34,327 nucleotides of DNA from Bacteroidales bacterium (GTDB taxonomy: Bacteria > Bacteroidota > Bacteroidia > Bacteroidales > VadinHA17): NCBI GenBank assembly GCA_012513795.1, contig JAAZBN010000310.1, forward strand, positions 1-34,327. The letters are read 5' to 3'. A program made the translations under genes and the position numbers. Positions 15,304 through 23,831 of this stretch are shown here, in pieces. The notes under the pieces were generated by a model. The model had not been told where the DNA came from. It saw nothing but the letters and a program-made list of their open reading frames with translations, and made no database searches. The number at the start of each line of letters is the position of its first letter. Position 1 is the first letter of the stretch.

Positions 15304-16362
15304 CTATATTTCTATCTCCTCCCCGATGTGGCAATTATCCAGGCTGATAATTGCCGTGCCCCATGTAAGTCCTACGCCAAAACCACTCATAAGAACACGC
15401 TTTTTACCCTGAAGCTTCTCTCTCAGTTCCGAGATGATAGTGAGAGGTATGGAGACTGATGAGGTGTTTCCATATTTATGAATTGTTGCCGGCACTTTTT
15501 CTGATGGCAGTTTTAACTTCTTTGCCAGGAACCCGTTTATATAGCTGTTGGCCTGGTGAAAGACGAAATAATCAATAGCATCCTTCTCTACACCTGAATA
15601 TTCCAGCAGACGATTGAAATCCTTCGGCACCTCGCGTATTACGAAGTTAAAGACATCTGCTCCGTTCATGTAACCATGCTCATCCGAGCGGATGTTGCCA
15701 TATTCATCAACCACCTTTTCGGTAATCGTCTCGCATGAGCTCATAGTGCGGTAGCCTCCGGCGGGTATCTTGATCAGGTCAGCCCGTGATCCGTCAGAAT
15801 TGAGGGAGAACCAACTCCTGCCATACTTCTCACCACCTTCAACCAGGGCAGCAACGCCACCGTCGCCAAACAGGAATCCGGTCTTGCGATCCTTCAGTGA
15901 ATAGACTTTTGACCGTGTCTCACCGTCAAGCACAAGGGCCTTTTTCACCGACCCAGACGTGATCATGGAGTAAGCAACGGTAAGACCGTACAGGAATGCA
16001 GAGCAACCGAGGTTTATGTCAAATGTAATGGTTGATGAAGGCAGTCCTAGTCGCTCCTGCAGCAGGACAGATGTAGCCGGCATTCGGTAATCGGGTGTCT
16101 GGGAGATGAATATCAGCAGGTCTATCTCCTGCCGGTTGATATTCATGTCTGTCAGCAGCTTTACCGCCGCGGCATGGCAGAGATCTGACGAGCAGGTGTT
16201 CTCATCTGCAAACCGCCTTTCTGTGACGCCAATCTTATCAACTACCTCCTTAATGTCTTTTTTGTCAAAATAGAGGTCATATTCATAATTGTTTATGACC
16301 CGTGCCGGCACGGCGGCTGACATTCCGGCTATCCCGACGTTATTGAATGAAATCAGGCTCAT
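15304..16362 (-). CDS. 3-oxoacyl-ACP synthase III (FabH-like)
   Basis: 352-residue thiolase-fold ketosynthase III with the full triad: Cys120 in DINLGCSAFLYG, His269 in FHQAN and Asn299 in YGNTSS. GDGGVAALVE and the C-terminal GFGVGLTWGTAII motifs are also family-typical. It would condense an acyl-CoA (for example acetyl-CoA) with malonyl-ACP. The ATG overlaps the ACP stop codon by one base (TGATG), which couples it to that carrier. Unlike housekeeping fabH it sits in a glycan locus with a dedicated ACP and reductase. Confidence 0.9.
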   Translation of the reverse strand: MSLISFNNVGIAGMSAAVPARVINNYEYDLYFDKKDIKEVVDKIGVTERRFADENTCSSDLCHAAAVKLLTDMNINRQEIDLLIFISQTPDYRMPATSVLLQERLGLPSSTITFDINLGCSAFLYGLTVAYSMITSGSVKKALVLDGETRSKVYSLKDRKTGFLFGDGGVAALVEGGEKYGRSWFSLNSDGSRADLIKIPAGGYRTMSSCETITEKVVDEYGNIRSDEHGYMNGADVFNFVIREVPKDFNRLLEYSGVEKDAIDYFVFHQANSYINGFLAKKLKLPSEKVPATIHKYGNTSSVSIPLTIISELREKLQGKKRVLMSGFGVGLTWGTAIISLDNCHIGEEIEI

Positions 16363-16589
16363 CAGTTTTGTTTGGAAGACACCAGGTTTATAAGGTCTTC
16401 CACTGTTTTATAATTATTGAACTCCTGCATCTCTATCTCAATGCCGAAATCTGAATCCAACATGGCAAGCACCGATAGTTCAGTCAGTGAGCTGTAGTTT
16501 TCATAGTCTCGAAAAATGTCATCGTGTTTTACCTGGCTGGCATCCATTTCCAGTGCCTCGGCCAGCGCTGAGATAAGTTTTTCTTTCAT
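16362..16589 (-). CDS. Dedicated acyl carrier protein
   Basis: 75-residue acidic helical protein of ACP type. The phosphopantetheine site is degenerate: the usual DSL reads SSL (Ser33-Ser34-Leu35) within YENYSSLTELSVLAML, with Ser34 the likely attachment residue. The following FGIEIEMQEFNNYKTVEDLINLV is typical of helix II-III. It overlaps the FabH-like gene by one base. Similar small ACPs with KASIII and SDR partners occur in polysaccharide loci. It probably holds the acyl chain made for sugar N- or O-acylation. Confidence 0.87.
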   Translation of the reverse strand: MKEKLISALAEALEMDASQVKHDDIFRDYENYSSLTELSVLAMLDSDFGIEIEMQEFNNYKTVEDLINLVSSKQN

Positions 16590-16629
16590 ATAAATTGATG
16601 TTTAATGTTTGTCTTTGTGATATCCGGTT

Positions 16630-17259
16630 TCAGGCTTTACTCTTTTCTGATCCTGTGAATCTCTTCATTGTTGTAGCCGTATCTGAATTGATACCTTCCC
16701 TTCTGATGACATTCACTAGTGTCATGAATAAAATCTTCATGTCAAGCCAGAAGGAGAGGTGATCAACATACCATACATCCAGATCAAATTTTTGTTCCCA
16801 TGAGATAGCGTTTCTCCCGTTTACCTGTGCCCAGCCCGTAATTCCAGGCCGCACCTCGTGACGCCGGGCCTGATGTGCATTGTAGAGAGGCAGGTATTCC
16901 GGCAGCAACGGGCGGGGACCGACAAGGCTCATGTCTCCTTTCAGGACATTGATTAGCTGGGGAAATTCATCAAGTGATAGTGAGCGAATAAACCTGCCCA
17001 CACCGGTCAGCCTTTCATTATCAGGAAGCAGTCGGCCGGTTTTATCCCTGCGATCATTCATTGTCTTGAATTTCATGAGCCGGAATAGCTTGCCCCGGAA
17101 CCCGGGACGTGTCTGGATGAAAAGAATAGGTCCTTTGTTCGAGAATGCCAAAGCAGGCAGAAGGATCAGGCTGAAGGGCAACAAGACCAGGAGGCCCGTA
17201 AAAGACGCCAGGATATCAATTACCCGCTTAAATGCCTTCCTGTAAAGTCGTAATGTCAA
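16630..17259 (-). CDS. Initiating sugar transferase (PglC-like)
   Basis: 209-residue monotopic phosphoglycosyl transferase. The hydrophobic N-terminal helix (about 13-40) is followed by FIQTRPGFRGKLFRLMKFKTM, catalytic Asp97-Glu98 in SLDEFPQL, and GDMSLVGPRPLLPEY. The C-terminus contains GITGWAQVNGRN, as in PglC/WcaJ-like enzymes. The TTG start overlaps the preceding glycosyltransferase stop (TTGA), and no ATG is available nearby. It is the best candidate for the committed first step of the main repeat unit because it sits directly between the glycosyltransferases and the ACP module. Confidence 0.9.
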   Translation of the reverse strand: MTLRLYRKAFKRVIDILASFTGLLVLLPFSLILLPALAFSNKGPILFIQTRPGFRGKLFRLMKFKTMNDRRDKTGRLLPDNERLTGVGRFIRSLSLDEFPQLINVLKGDMSLVGPRPLLPEYLPLYNAHQARRHEVRPGITGWAQVNGRNAISWEQKFDLDVWYVDHLSFWLDMKILFMTLVNVIRREGINSDTATTMKRFTGSEKSKA

Positions 17260-18401
17260 TTTGATGCTGCTTTGATAACCTCCTCCGCGATGACGTGCGC
17301 ATTAGTCGCATTAAAATCAGCAGAGGCTTTAAGGGAATTAGCTCTGTATAAGGAAAGAGTATTGGCATTTTCTGATATCTCATCAATGAAATCAACCATT
17401 TCAGTAACCTGGCTATGACTGAAACATCTGCCGTTGTCATATTTTGCCACTATCCTGCTCAGCTCCGACTCTTCTCCCGCAATGCACAGCAGGGGCAGGC
17501 CGGCCGACATGAAATTAAAGGTTTTACTGGGGAGACTCAATGATGAGGCCCTGCTGCCGAGACTTACAACAGCCAGATCTGCCGAGGCAAAAGAGTAGGG
17601 GATCACCTCTACCGGCTGGAGGGGCAGCATGCGACAGTTGGTTAGCTGTAGTCTTCTTATCTCTTCAGCTATGTCTCTTTTTTGATCACCATCACCAATT
17701 ATCAGAAAGAGTATATTCTGATTTTGAACTTTAGCAGCTATCTGCGGTATGATAAATGCATCATGTGTGGCCCCCAGGTTGCCAGAATACAGGACTATGA
17801 ACCTGTTTTGCAAATTATATTCTATGACAAACGGGTTTGTCTCTTTCGCTATCGGCCTGAAAAATTCGTTGTTGCTCCAGACAGGAACAACCTTTATCTC
17901 TTTGTCAGGGCAATATTGTTTCAACAGTCCGGCCATGGTTTCAGTAAGTGTGAAAATATGTTCGGCTTGTCTGAATATCCTTTTATTGGCTTTAACCCAT
18001 GCTCTGTAGAAAACAGAACTTTCTGAAACGATGCCCATTTGAGCAATGGCATCAGGATACACGTCAAAGATGAAAAATGAAAAGCTGTTTCTGCAAAACA
18101 ATGGCAGCAGTGTTGCTAGGGGCGGATTTGATATGATTAACAGGTGGTCCCTGCGATGCCTGGTTTTAATGATGAAAAGTATTTGCAGGAATCCGGTAAT
18201 CCATGTGAATAAACGAAGGAACCCGGTTGTACGCTCATACCTGGCAATTTTTCTGATTTTAACCTCAGTAGATAATGGTTTTTCTCTTTCGACAAGCCTG
18301 CCTGCAACAAGCGTCACTTCTGCATTCCTTTCAACCAGTACGTTAGCCAGGTCTACCATAAGATACCCCGAATCCTGGTTTATCAAAACATATCTCTTCA
18401 A
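17256..18401 (-). CDS. GT4-type glycosyltransferase (WbuB/WcaI-like)
   Basis: 381-residue GT-B retaining glycosyltransferase. The N-terminal acceptor domain shows LINQDSGYLMVDLANVL and ISNPPLATLLPL, and the donor domain shows VLYSGNLGATHDAFI, IGDGDQK and LPSKTFNFMSAGLPLL. The EX7E motif is degenerate. It resembles the WbuB/WcaI group that often acts as second transferase after the initiating enzyme, here encoded by the next, overlapping gene. The start is TTG, 5 nt after the preceding stop; the first internal ATG (residue 15) would cut into the conserved N-terminus. Confidence 0.86.
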   Translation of the reverse strand: MKRYVLINQDSGYLMVDLANVLVERNAEVTLVAGRLVEREKPLSTEVKIRKIARYERTTGFLRLFTWITGFLQILFIIKTRHRRDHLLIISNPPLATLLPLFCRNSFSFFIFDVYPDAIAQMGIVSESSVFYRAWVKANKRIFRQAEHIFTLTETMAGLLKQYCPDKEIKVVPVWSNNEFFRPIAKETNPFVIEYNLQNRFIVLYSGNLGATHDAFIIPQIAAKVQNQNILFLIIGDGDQKRDIAEEIRRLQLTNCRMLPLQPVEVIPYSFASADLAVVSLGSRASSLSLPSKTFNFMSAGLPLLCIAGEESELSRIVAKYDNGRCFSHSQVTEMVDFIDEISENANTLSLYRANSLKASADFNATNAHVIAEEVIKAASN

Positions 18402-18406
18402 GGTGG

Positions 18407-19624
18407 TCAGGCGTTGTTCCTCTCAAGCATACTTTGATAGAGCGATATATATTCTCCGTACTTGACGGTCTTATTATACAATTTCACGGCCCTGTTACGG
18501 CAGGCACTACTGTAGTGTTCTTTCCCTTTTTTAAGAATAGTCTCAACAGCTTTGCCCAGGCTCGTGATGTCACCTTTTTCGACTACTATCCCGGTATTTT
18601 CATCAATGGCTTCAGGACTACCTCCGGTGTTATAGGTTATGACAGGAGTGCCGCAGGCAAGTGCTTCGATGTTGGTGCTCGGGAAATTGTCCACATAGGT
18701 AGGATTAACAAATACTTCAGCACCGGAATAGAGTGCAGCCAACTCATCAATATTTTCTGTTCTTGATATCGAAATGATACCGTCAGGAAGTTTTCTGGCC
18801 TGGTTTCGATTCGGCCCAACAAGCACTATTCCGATTTCAGGTTTAAGCATGGCACGTAACCTGATGAAATCGTCAAGGCCTTTCCTTTTTGTCCAGGAAC
18901 TGGCGACACCTAGTATATACTTCCTGCTTATCTTGTACTTCTCTGTCAGCGTATCTGATATGATCGGTTTGAAATTCTCAGTGTCAATTCCATTGTTGAT
19001 CACCTTGATTTCATAATCTTTCAGAAATGATTCGCGAAGATGCCCGGCAAGCCATTGCGATGGTGAAACCAGCACCATATTAGAAACTCCTGTTAACAAT
19101 TGTTTTTTATCCCTATAGTTAATCCGGGAATTGTCAAACAGAATAGATTTGGGGTAGCCCGATTTATTGGGACAACTGTAGCATCCTGTTTTCCACTTAA
19201 AGCAGTTAACCGCATCAAAGTGACTGCAATGACCGGTGAAAGGCCAGCAATCGTGGAAAGTCCATACTACCGGTTTTTTCGCTGATTTAAGATATTCGAA
19301 TAATACCCCTATGTGCAGATAATAGCCATGGATGTTATGAAGATGTATTATATCGGGATCAATGTTCTTGACCTGCCTGACCAGTTTTCGAGTTGAAGTT
19401 TTTGAGCCGAATCCGTGCCGGTCAAATAAACGAGTCTTTAGCCCATGCAGTTTCTTGTCGAGGTCATCCCCAATTTCAATTATTTGGCTCCGGCTGGGTC
19501 TTCCAGTGTAGGCAGCAGCGATATAACTTTCATGACCTGCTGCAATTAAAGATAAGCCAATCTCTTCTGCAATCCTGCCGTGACTACCGGAATTTACAGT
19601 AGTGTTTATCTGTAGAACCTTCAT
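18407..19624 (-). CDS. GT4-type glycosyltransferase
   Basis: 405-residue GT-B enzyme typical of Bacteroidota glycan loci. Features: MKVLQINTTVNSGSHGRIAEE at the N-terminus, DIIHLHNIHGYYLHI, VVWTFHDCWPFTGHC followed by a Cys-rich stretch (CFKWKTGCYSCP), INNGIDTENFKPI and the donor-site FPSTNIEALACGTPVITY. The Cys cluster at about 137-152 is a known feature of this subgroup and may bind metal. The ATG overlaps the preceding gene's TGA (ATGA). The sugar added is unknown. Confidence 0.9.
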   Translation of the reverse strand: MKVLQINTTVNSGSHGRIAEEIGLSLIAAGHESYIAAAYTGRPSRSQIIEIGDDLDKKLHGLKTRLFDRHGFGSKTSTRKLVRQVKNIDPDIIHLHNIHGYYLHIGVLFEYLKSAKKPVVWTFHDCWPFTGHCSHFDAVNCFKWKTGCYSCPNKSGYPKSILFDNSRINYRDKKQLLTGVSNMVLVSPSQWLAGHLRESFLKDYEIKVINNGIDTENFKPIISDTLTEKYKISRKYILGVASSWTKRKGLDDFIRLRAMLKPEIGIVLVGPNRNQARKLPDGIISISRTENIDELAALYSGAEVFVNPTYVDNFPSTNIEALACGTPVITYNTGGSPEAIDENTGIVVEKGDITSLGKAVETILKKGKEHYSSACRNRAVKLYNKTVKYGEYISLYQSMLERNNA

Positions 19625-20709
19625 GAAAGGATAAAATCAAGGTATTGTCGACCGATCTTTTCAATTGAAAATTTCTCAACACTAGAAGGCGCTTTAGCCG
19701 ACATTTTCTGCCTTAGTTCTTCATCATCGATCAACTGCTGCAATCTCTTTTGGAATAGATCATCATCAAAAACAGGCACAAGGAATCCATTTTCACCGTC
19801 AACTATCATCTCCGAAGGACCGGCAACACAATCATATGATACAACCGGAAGACCGGCAGACAAAGCCTCGCCGATTACATTTGGAAAACCTTCAACGCTG
19901 GAAGTAAATGCAAATATTTTACCTTTTAGATAGTAATGGCCGACATCCTTTTGCTCTCCTGTTAGGATTACTCTTCCATCCAATTTTAAATCCCGAATGA
20001 GCTTCTGTAATTTCTCCTTGTTTTTCTCTTTTAGAGCATCTCCTCCAACAATAATTAGTTTCCAATCTGGAGCTATTAGCCCTGAAAAAATGTTTATTAA
20101 CCGATCGTGATGTTTTGTTTTAATTAATCTGCCAACTGAGAGTATAATGTTTTCTTTATCAATTGCTTTTATGCCACGATTAATTTTTATGGGATTCCCA
20201 ATTGCAATGATGCTTTTACCAGGAAATCTTACTCTTAAGATTTCATTGGCCTTATTTGTTTGAGCAATTATACCTGCAGAATATTTGTACAATGTACCTC
20301 TTAAATATTCTGTGGTGTACTTATATCTTCTGATTGGACTTCCTCTATCACTTACAAATACCGGATAATGGGTATTGTGAAGTGCATATAAAACAAAATT
20401 GTTCCATTGAGTCCCGAAAGACAAGACTGCATCAGGTTGAATTTCTGATATCTTTCCCCTAATAAACTTAATACGTCTAATAATTTCAAATGGTCTGAAC
20501 AAATCTTGAAATGTACCTGTTATTAAATGAATTACAATATTATTGTTAAGGCTATAAAATATTTTCGGTGACTTGCCAAAAAGAATAAGATGCACCTCAA
20601 TCTTTTCGGTTGAAGAGTAGTAATTCGCCAACTCAGCCATCACCCGTTCCATACCACCGGCTTGAAGGGATGGAAGAGTAAATGCAAGCTTATAGACGTC
20701 TTTACCCAT
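19621..20709 (-). CDS. GT4-type glycosyltransferase
   Basis: 362-residue GT-B retaining glycosyltransferase. FTLPSLQAGGMERVMAELANYY marks the N-terminal domain; ILSVGRLIKTKHHDRLI, LTGEQKDVGHYY and an intact EX7E motif (EGFPNVIGEALSAGLPVV) mark the donor domain. It resembles GalNAc- or GlcNAc-type GT4 enzymes of O-antigen loci. ATG start overlapping the pyruvyl-transferase-like gene by 8 nt. Coding sequence is AT-rich. Confidence 0.9.
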   Translation of the reverse strand: MGKDVYKLAFTLPSLQAGGMERVMAELANYYSSTEKIEVHLILFGKSPKIFYSLNNNIVIHLITGTFQDLFRPFEIIRRIKFIRGKISEIQPDAVLSFGTQWNNFVLYALHNTHYPVFVSDRGSPIRRYKYTTEYLRGTLYKYSAGIIAQTNKANEILRVRFPGKSIIAIGNPIKINRGIKAIDKENIILSVGRLIKTKHHDRLINIFSGLIAPDWKLIIVGGDALKEKNKEKLQKLIRDLKLDGRVILTGEQKDVGHYYLKGKIFAFTSSVEGFPNVIGEALSAGLPVVSYDCVAGPSEMIVDGENGFLVPVFDDDLFQKRLQQLIDDEELRQKMSAKAPSSVEKFSIEKIGRQYLDFILS

Positions 20710-21832
20710 TGACTTCCGCTGAGCTGATTACCATATCTATATAATCAACTGAATTCTCTTTTCTTTTTTCAAGCAAATCAAATACCTCCTGAAACTTAAT
20801 AGCGTCATTATTTATATTTTCAAGACTTTCTTTTGCTATATGATCTGAAAGATTAAGGTAATTAAGGAGGTCTATCATTCTAGAGTTCACCTTTTGGTGA
20901 GTCCTTCTGAAGAGATAAAACTTTTTATTAAAAATCAGGCTGAAGCTCATACAATGAAAAGAGTTGGTCAGGCATATTTCACAGTTATGTATCAAACCAA
21001 GAAATTCTTCCGGACCTGCGTTTTTGAATGTTTTGTCTGCATATGAAATTGGATAGAGGCTCTCAATGGCATAAATCTTTAAATTATAAGCTTTTGACAA
21101 TTTTAATGCGGATTCTTTAATTAAGTGATTATTTTCCTGGTCGTAAATAAAAATATACTTCCCATCAGTAACCTGTTTGCTTAGATACTCCCATTCTGTT
21201 CTATTCAATAAAAATACAGGATCTACGACCACCGACCCTCCCTCGACTCCAAGCTTATTCAATATTTTCAAACCAGTATCCTCTCTAACCGATATAAAAT
21301 CAAACCTCTTTAGCCTGCTAGCAACAAACTTAACTAGACCTTGCGCTATGTCAGAAGTAGAAAAACTTGCTGCGTAAGATGCTTTGATGGAGCAGTTTGG
21401 CGCAAATTCTAAGTAGAAGGCAGGATCTTTGCCATTCGGAGATTCTGTATTCCATATCTGGTCGCTGCCAGCAAAAAATATATCAGCCTGCGGAGGATCA
21501 AATCTCAAGTCTTCGATTGATCGATATACTCTTGGGGTCAATTTAAGACGACTTGCTGTGAACAAATCAAATTTTCTTCTCCTTTTATACATTAGCAATC
21601 TTCTGGGCACAACGTATGCAAAATAGATGACCCTAAGGAATATATTCTTGTCCCATCTTGGACCTATAGCCCACAATTTATATGTTAAATAATCAGGTCT
21701 ATAATCAATTATCTCTGTATCATAACCACGATTCTCCAGATACTTCATCAGAGCATAGGCTTGTAGAGATGCCCCGAAATTATAAACATTGTGACAAGTT
21801 ATTGTCTTTATTTTAAGCTTATTACTTACCAT
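20702..21832 (-). CDS. Polysaccharide pyruvyl transferase family protein
   Basis: 376 residues from ATG 21832 (a TTG two codons upstream is less likely). Family motifs: ITCHNVYNFGASLQAYALMKYL near the N-terminus, FFAGSDQIWN, SYAASFS, FISVREDTGLKIL and CLTNSFHCMSFSLIF. The family adds pyruvate ketals to sugars of capsules and cell-wall polymers; several Bacteroidota members lie beside nitroreductase genes, as here (12 nt gap). The true donor or reaction of this subgroup is not established, so the name is a family assignment. Confidence 0.88.
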   Translation of the reverse strand: MVSNKLKIKTITCHNVYNFGASLQAYALMKYLENRGYDTEIIDYRPDYLTYKLWAIGPRWDKNIFLRVIYFAYVVPRRLLMYKRRRKFDLFTASRLKLTPRVYRSIEDLRFDPPQADIFFAGSDQIWNTESPNGKDPAFYLEFAPNCSIKASYAASFSTSDIAQGLVKFVASRLKRFDFISVREDTGLKILNKLGVEGGSVVVDPVFLLNRTEWEYLSKQVTDGKYIFIYDQENNHLIKESALKLSKAYNLKIYAIESLYPISYADKTFKNAGPEEFLGLIHNCEICLTNSFHCMSFSLIFNKKFYLFRRTHQKVNSRMIDLLNYLNLSDHIAKESLENINNDAIKFQEVFDLLEKRKENSVDYIDMVISSAEVNG

Positions 21833-21844
21833 CGGCAATTTGAA

Positions 21845-22804
21845 TCAATCAATAATCTTCAAGATTTCGCTTACATCCTTTCTTTTTGAACGTGGCACAC
21901 TGAACTCTTCAATTGGATATCCAATTGCAATCACTGAAATAACTTTCTCGGAGGGATCCAAGCCAATTAATTTCCTAAGTTTTTTATCAAGAAAATAATG
22001 TTTTGACCAGTTCAAGGCAACAGCTGCTATTTCATGGAAATGTAGAGCATACAGTAAGTTTTGCACAAAAATGCCCCCATCAATAAACACTTGATACCAT
22101 TCTGTTACAGATACAAAAACACCCCGGTTTACAGTGACAACTAGTAGCTGCTTAACTGATTCTGAGGTAGAATTAAGGCCACTTTGAATCAACAATACTT
22201 CATCTACTAAAGATTTCCTGGTAATAAATGTAACTTGCCAACCCTGCCTGTTGCATACTGATGGCGCATTCCCGGCTAGAGAAATAACTCTTTTAATTGT
22301 AGTGTAGTCAATAGACTCTGCGCTAAAATGTCTGACACTATGCCTTGAAACAGAGAATTCATTGAAACCTGAATGCGATGAAGAGAAATAATCTTTACAA
22401 TTAAAGGAAATTGTGCCACCTTCTTGCCCTTCAGAATATCTACTAAAAAATTCAATTTCATTATCTGAAATAATATCATTGATTTCTTGGCCTGTCTCCG
22501 CATGATAATCAAAATATTTCTTTAATACTGCACATCCCGACCTAAACTGAGAATTATTCACATCATACCCTCGGACAACCCATAGCTTTAGATAATTCAT
22601 CAACCGAGAGATCTTTGCCTTACCAAATCGAGACCTAATTGGTACATTAATGAGGCCTTTTTCCAGGCTGTGGTAATTAAACGTAATTCTGCCCTGAAGT
22701 TTAGTAGAAGAATTCAGGGAGTAACTACTAGAATATCTGACAAAACAAATAAACTCAAACAAATGATCCGAAAACAATGCTAAAATACTTATGATTTTCC
22801 CCAT
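21845..22804 (-). CDS. Nitroreductase-family protein
   Basis: 319-residue protein. The C-terminal two thirds match the FMN-dependent nitroreductase fold: SRHSVRHFSAESIDYTTIKR, then NAPSVCNRQGWQVTFIT, DGGIFVQNLLYALHFHEIAAVALNW and VISVIAIGYP. The N-terminal 110 residues are an extra domain with HSLEKGL, seen in glycan-locus members. Probably a flavin oxidoreductase acting with the pyruvyl-transferase-like enzyme; the substrate is unknown. ATG start. AT-rich. Confidence 0.82.
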   Translation of the reverse strand: MGKIISILALFSDHLFEFICFVRYSSSYSLNSSTKLQGRITFNYHSLEKGLINVPIRSRFGKAKISRLMNYLKLWVVRGYDVNNSQFRSGCAVLKKYFDYHAETGQEINDIISDNEIEFFSRYSEGQEGGTISFNCKDYFSSSHSGFNEFSVSRHSVRHFSAESIDYTTIKRVISLAGNAPSVCNRQGWQVTFITRKSLVDEVLLIQSGLNSTSESVKQLLVVTVNRGVFVSVTEWYQVFIDGGIFVQNLLYALHFHEIAAVALNWSKHYFLDKKLRKLIGLDPSEKVISVIAIGYPIEEFSVPRSKRKDVSEILKIID

Positions 22805-22826
22805 GTATCATTCTTGTTTACAATGC

Positions 22827-23831
22827 CTAAGAGACTACGCTGTCTACCATCCACCCATATGGATCAAACTTGCCCTCATGCCAGGAAAGTACACTGTCCC
22901 AATATCCAGGGCAAGCTTCATAGCCTCTGGGTGAAAAGCCATAGCTAATTTCAACTAAAAGTGGCTTTCCATTGTCGTTTACAAAATCAAACGCCACACA
23001 CTGGCTCTTCAGTTTCCCAGCCAAAGAAAACGATAGTTTAATGGTATCCTCGTCAAACAAGCTTCTGTCATAGAGAATATTGCCACTTCCAGAGGCCCTG
23101 AAATCGCCTCTGCGAACCATCCGTTTAATCGCGAATGCGTTATCTCCTATCACAACAACTCGTATGTCATGATCATTGTCAGCAATGAACTCCTGAAAAT
23201 AGACATACCCTTTCTCTCGTCCACGTAGTCTTGCATACGGAGGAGGTATAACAAAACGTACAATACCTTCTAAAATATCCCTTAAATCAGTCTTATTCAA
23301 CCTGAATAGCCTCCAACGCTCCTTCAGGCTTCCTGGTGGATCGTATGCGGCGAAACCACGATTAAAAGCTTTTCTGATTAATCGCCTTGCCTGACTGTAA
23401 TTTTTAACTAACCTGACATTCTGGGAACCGGCACCTCCCCGAAGTTTAAATACCTTGGGGTAACTAGTTTCCCCAGCCCATGAAATAGCTTCTTTTTTAC
23501 TATAGAAAATCCAGGTTGGCACCAATGGTGCCCCGATTGCTTCAAGAAGGTATTTCTGCCCGACCTTGTCATCAAAATGCCAAACAGTATTGAAGTCTGG
23601 AAAAACCTTCATTCCTGATTGTTCGAGAGAGAAGAGCAATTGCTTTGCAAAGAGGATTGCCCTGGGGCTGTTCTGATGAAAGTGCCACATCAGGCCATCG
23701 CAGTCAGTAAGGTCCTGAATTATGCTGTCCTTATAGCAGTCTACAAGTTTGTATTCAATCCCCTTGGAATCACAATAAGCAATCCACCGATCACTGAACG
23801 AACCTCGTGAGTTATGAATGGCGATCTTCAT
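22827..23831 (-). CDS. ATP-grasp domain ligase
   Basis: 334-residue ATP-grasp enzyme (RimK-like). The ATP-binding core includes YPKVFKLRGGAGSQNVRLVKN, YVYFQEFIADNDHDIRVVVIGD and AIKRMVRRGDFRASGSG; the metal-binding end is VAFDFVNDNGKPLLVEISYGFS. Such enzymes form amide bonds between a carboxylate and an amine through an acyl phosphate. In this locus it might attach an amino acid to a uronic acid or the reverse. The ATG overlaps the DUF362 stop by 4 nt (ATGA), so the two are probably made together. Confidence 0.85.
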   Translation of the reverse strand: MKIAIHNSRGSFSDRWIAYCDSKGIEYKLVDCYKDSIIQDLTDCDGLMWHFHQNSPRAILFAKQLLFSLEQSGMKVFPDFNTVWHFDDKVGQKYLLEAIGAPLVPTWIFYSKKEAISWAGETSYPKVFKLRGGAGSQNVRLVKNYSQARRLIRKAFNRGFAAYDPPGSLKERWRLFRLNKTDLRDILEGIVRFVIPPPYARLRGREKGYVYFQEFIADNDHDIRVVVIGDNAFAIKRMVRRGDFRASGSGNILYDRSLFDEDTIKLSFSLAGKLKSQCVAFDFVNDNGKPLLVEISYGFSPRGYEACPGYWDSVLSWHEGKFDPYGWMVDSVVS

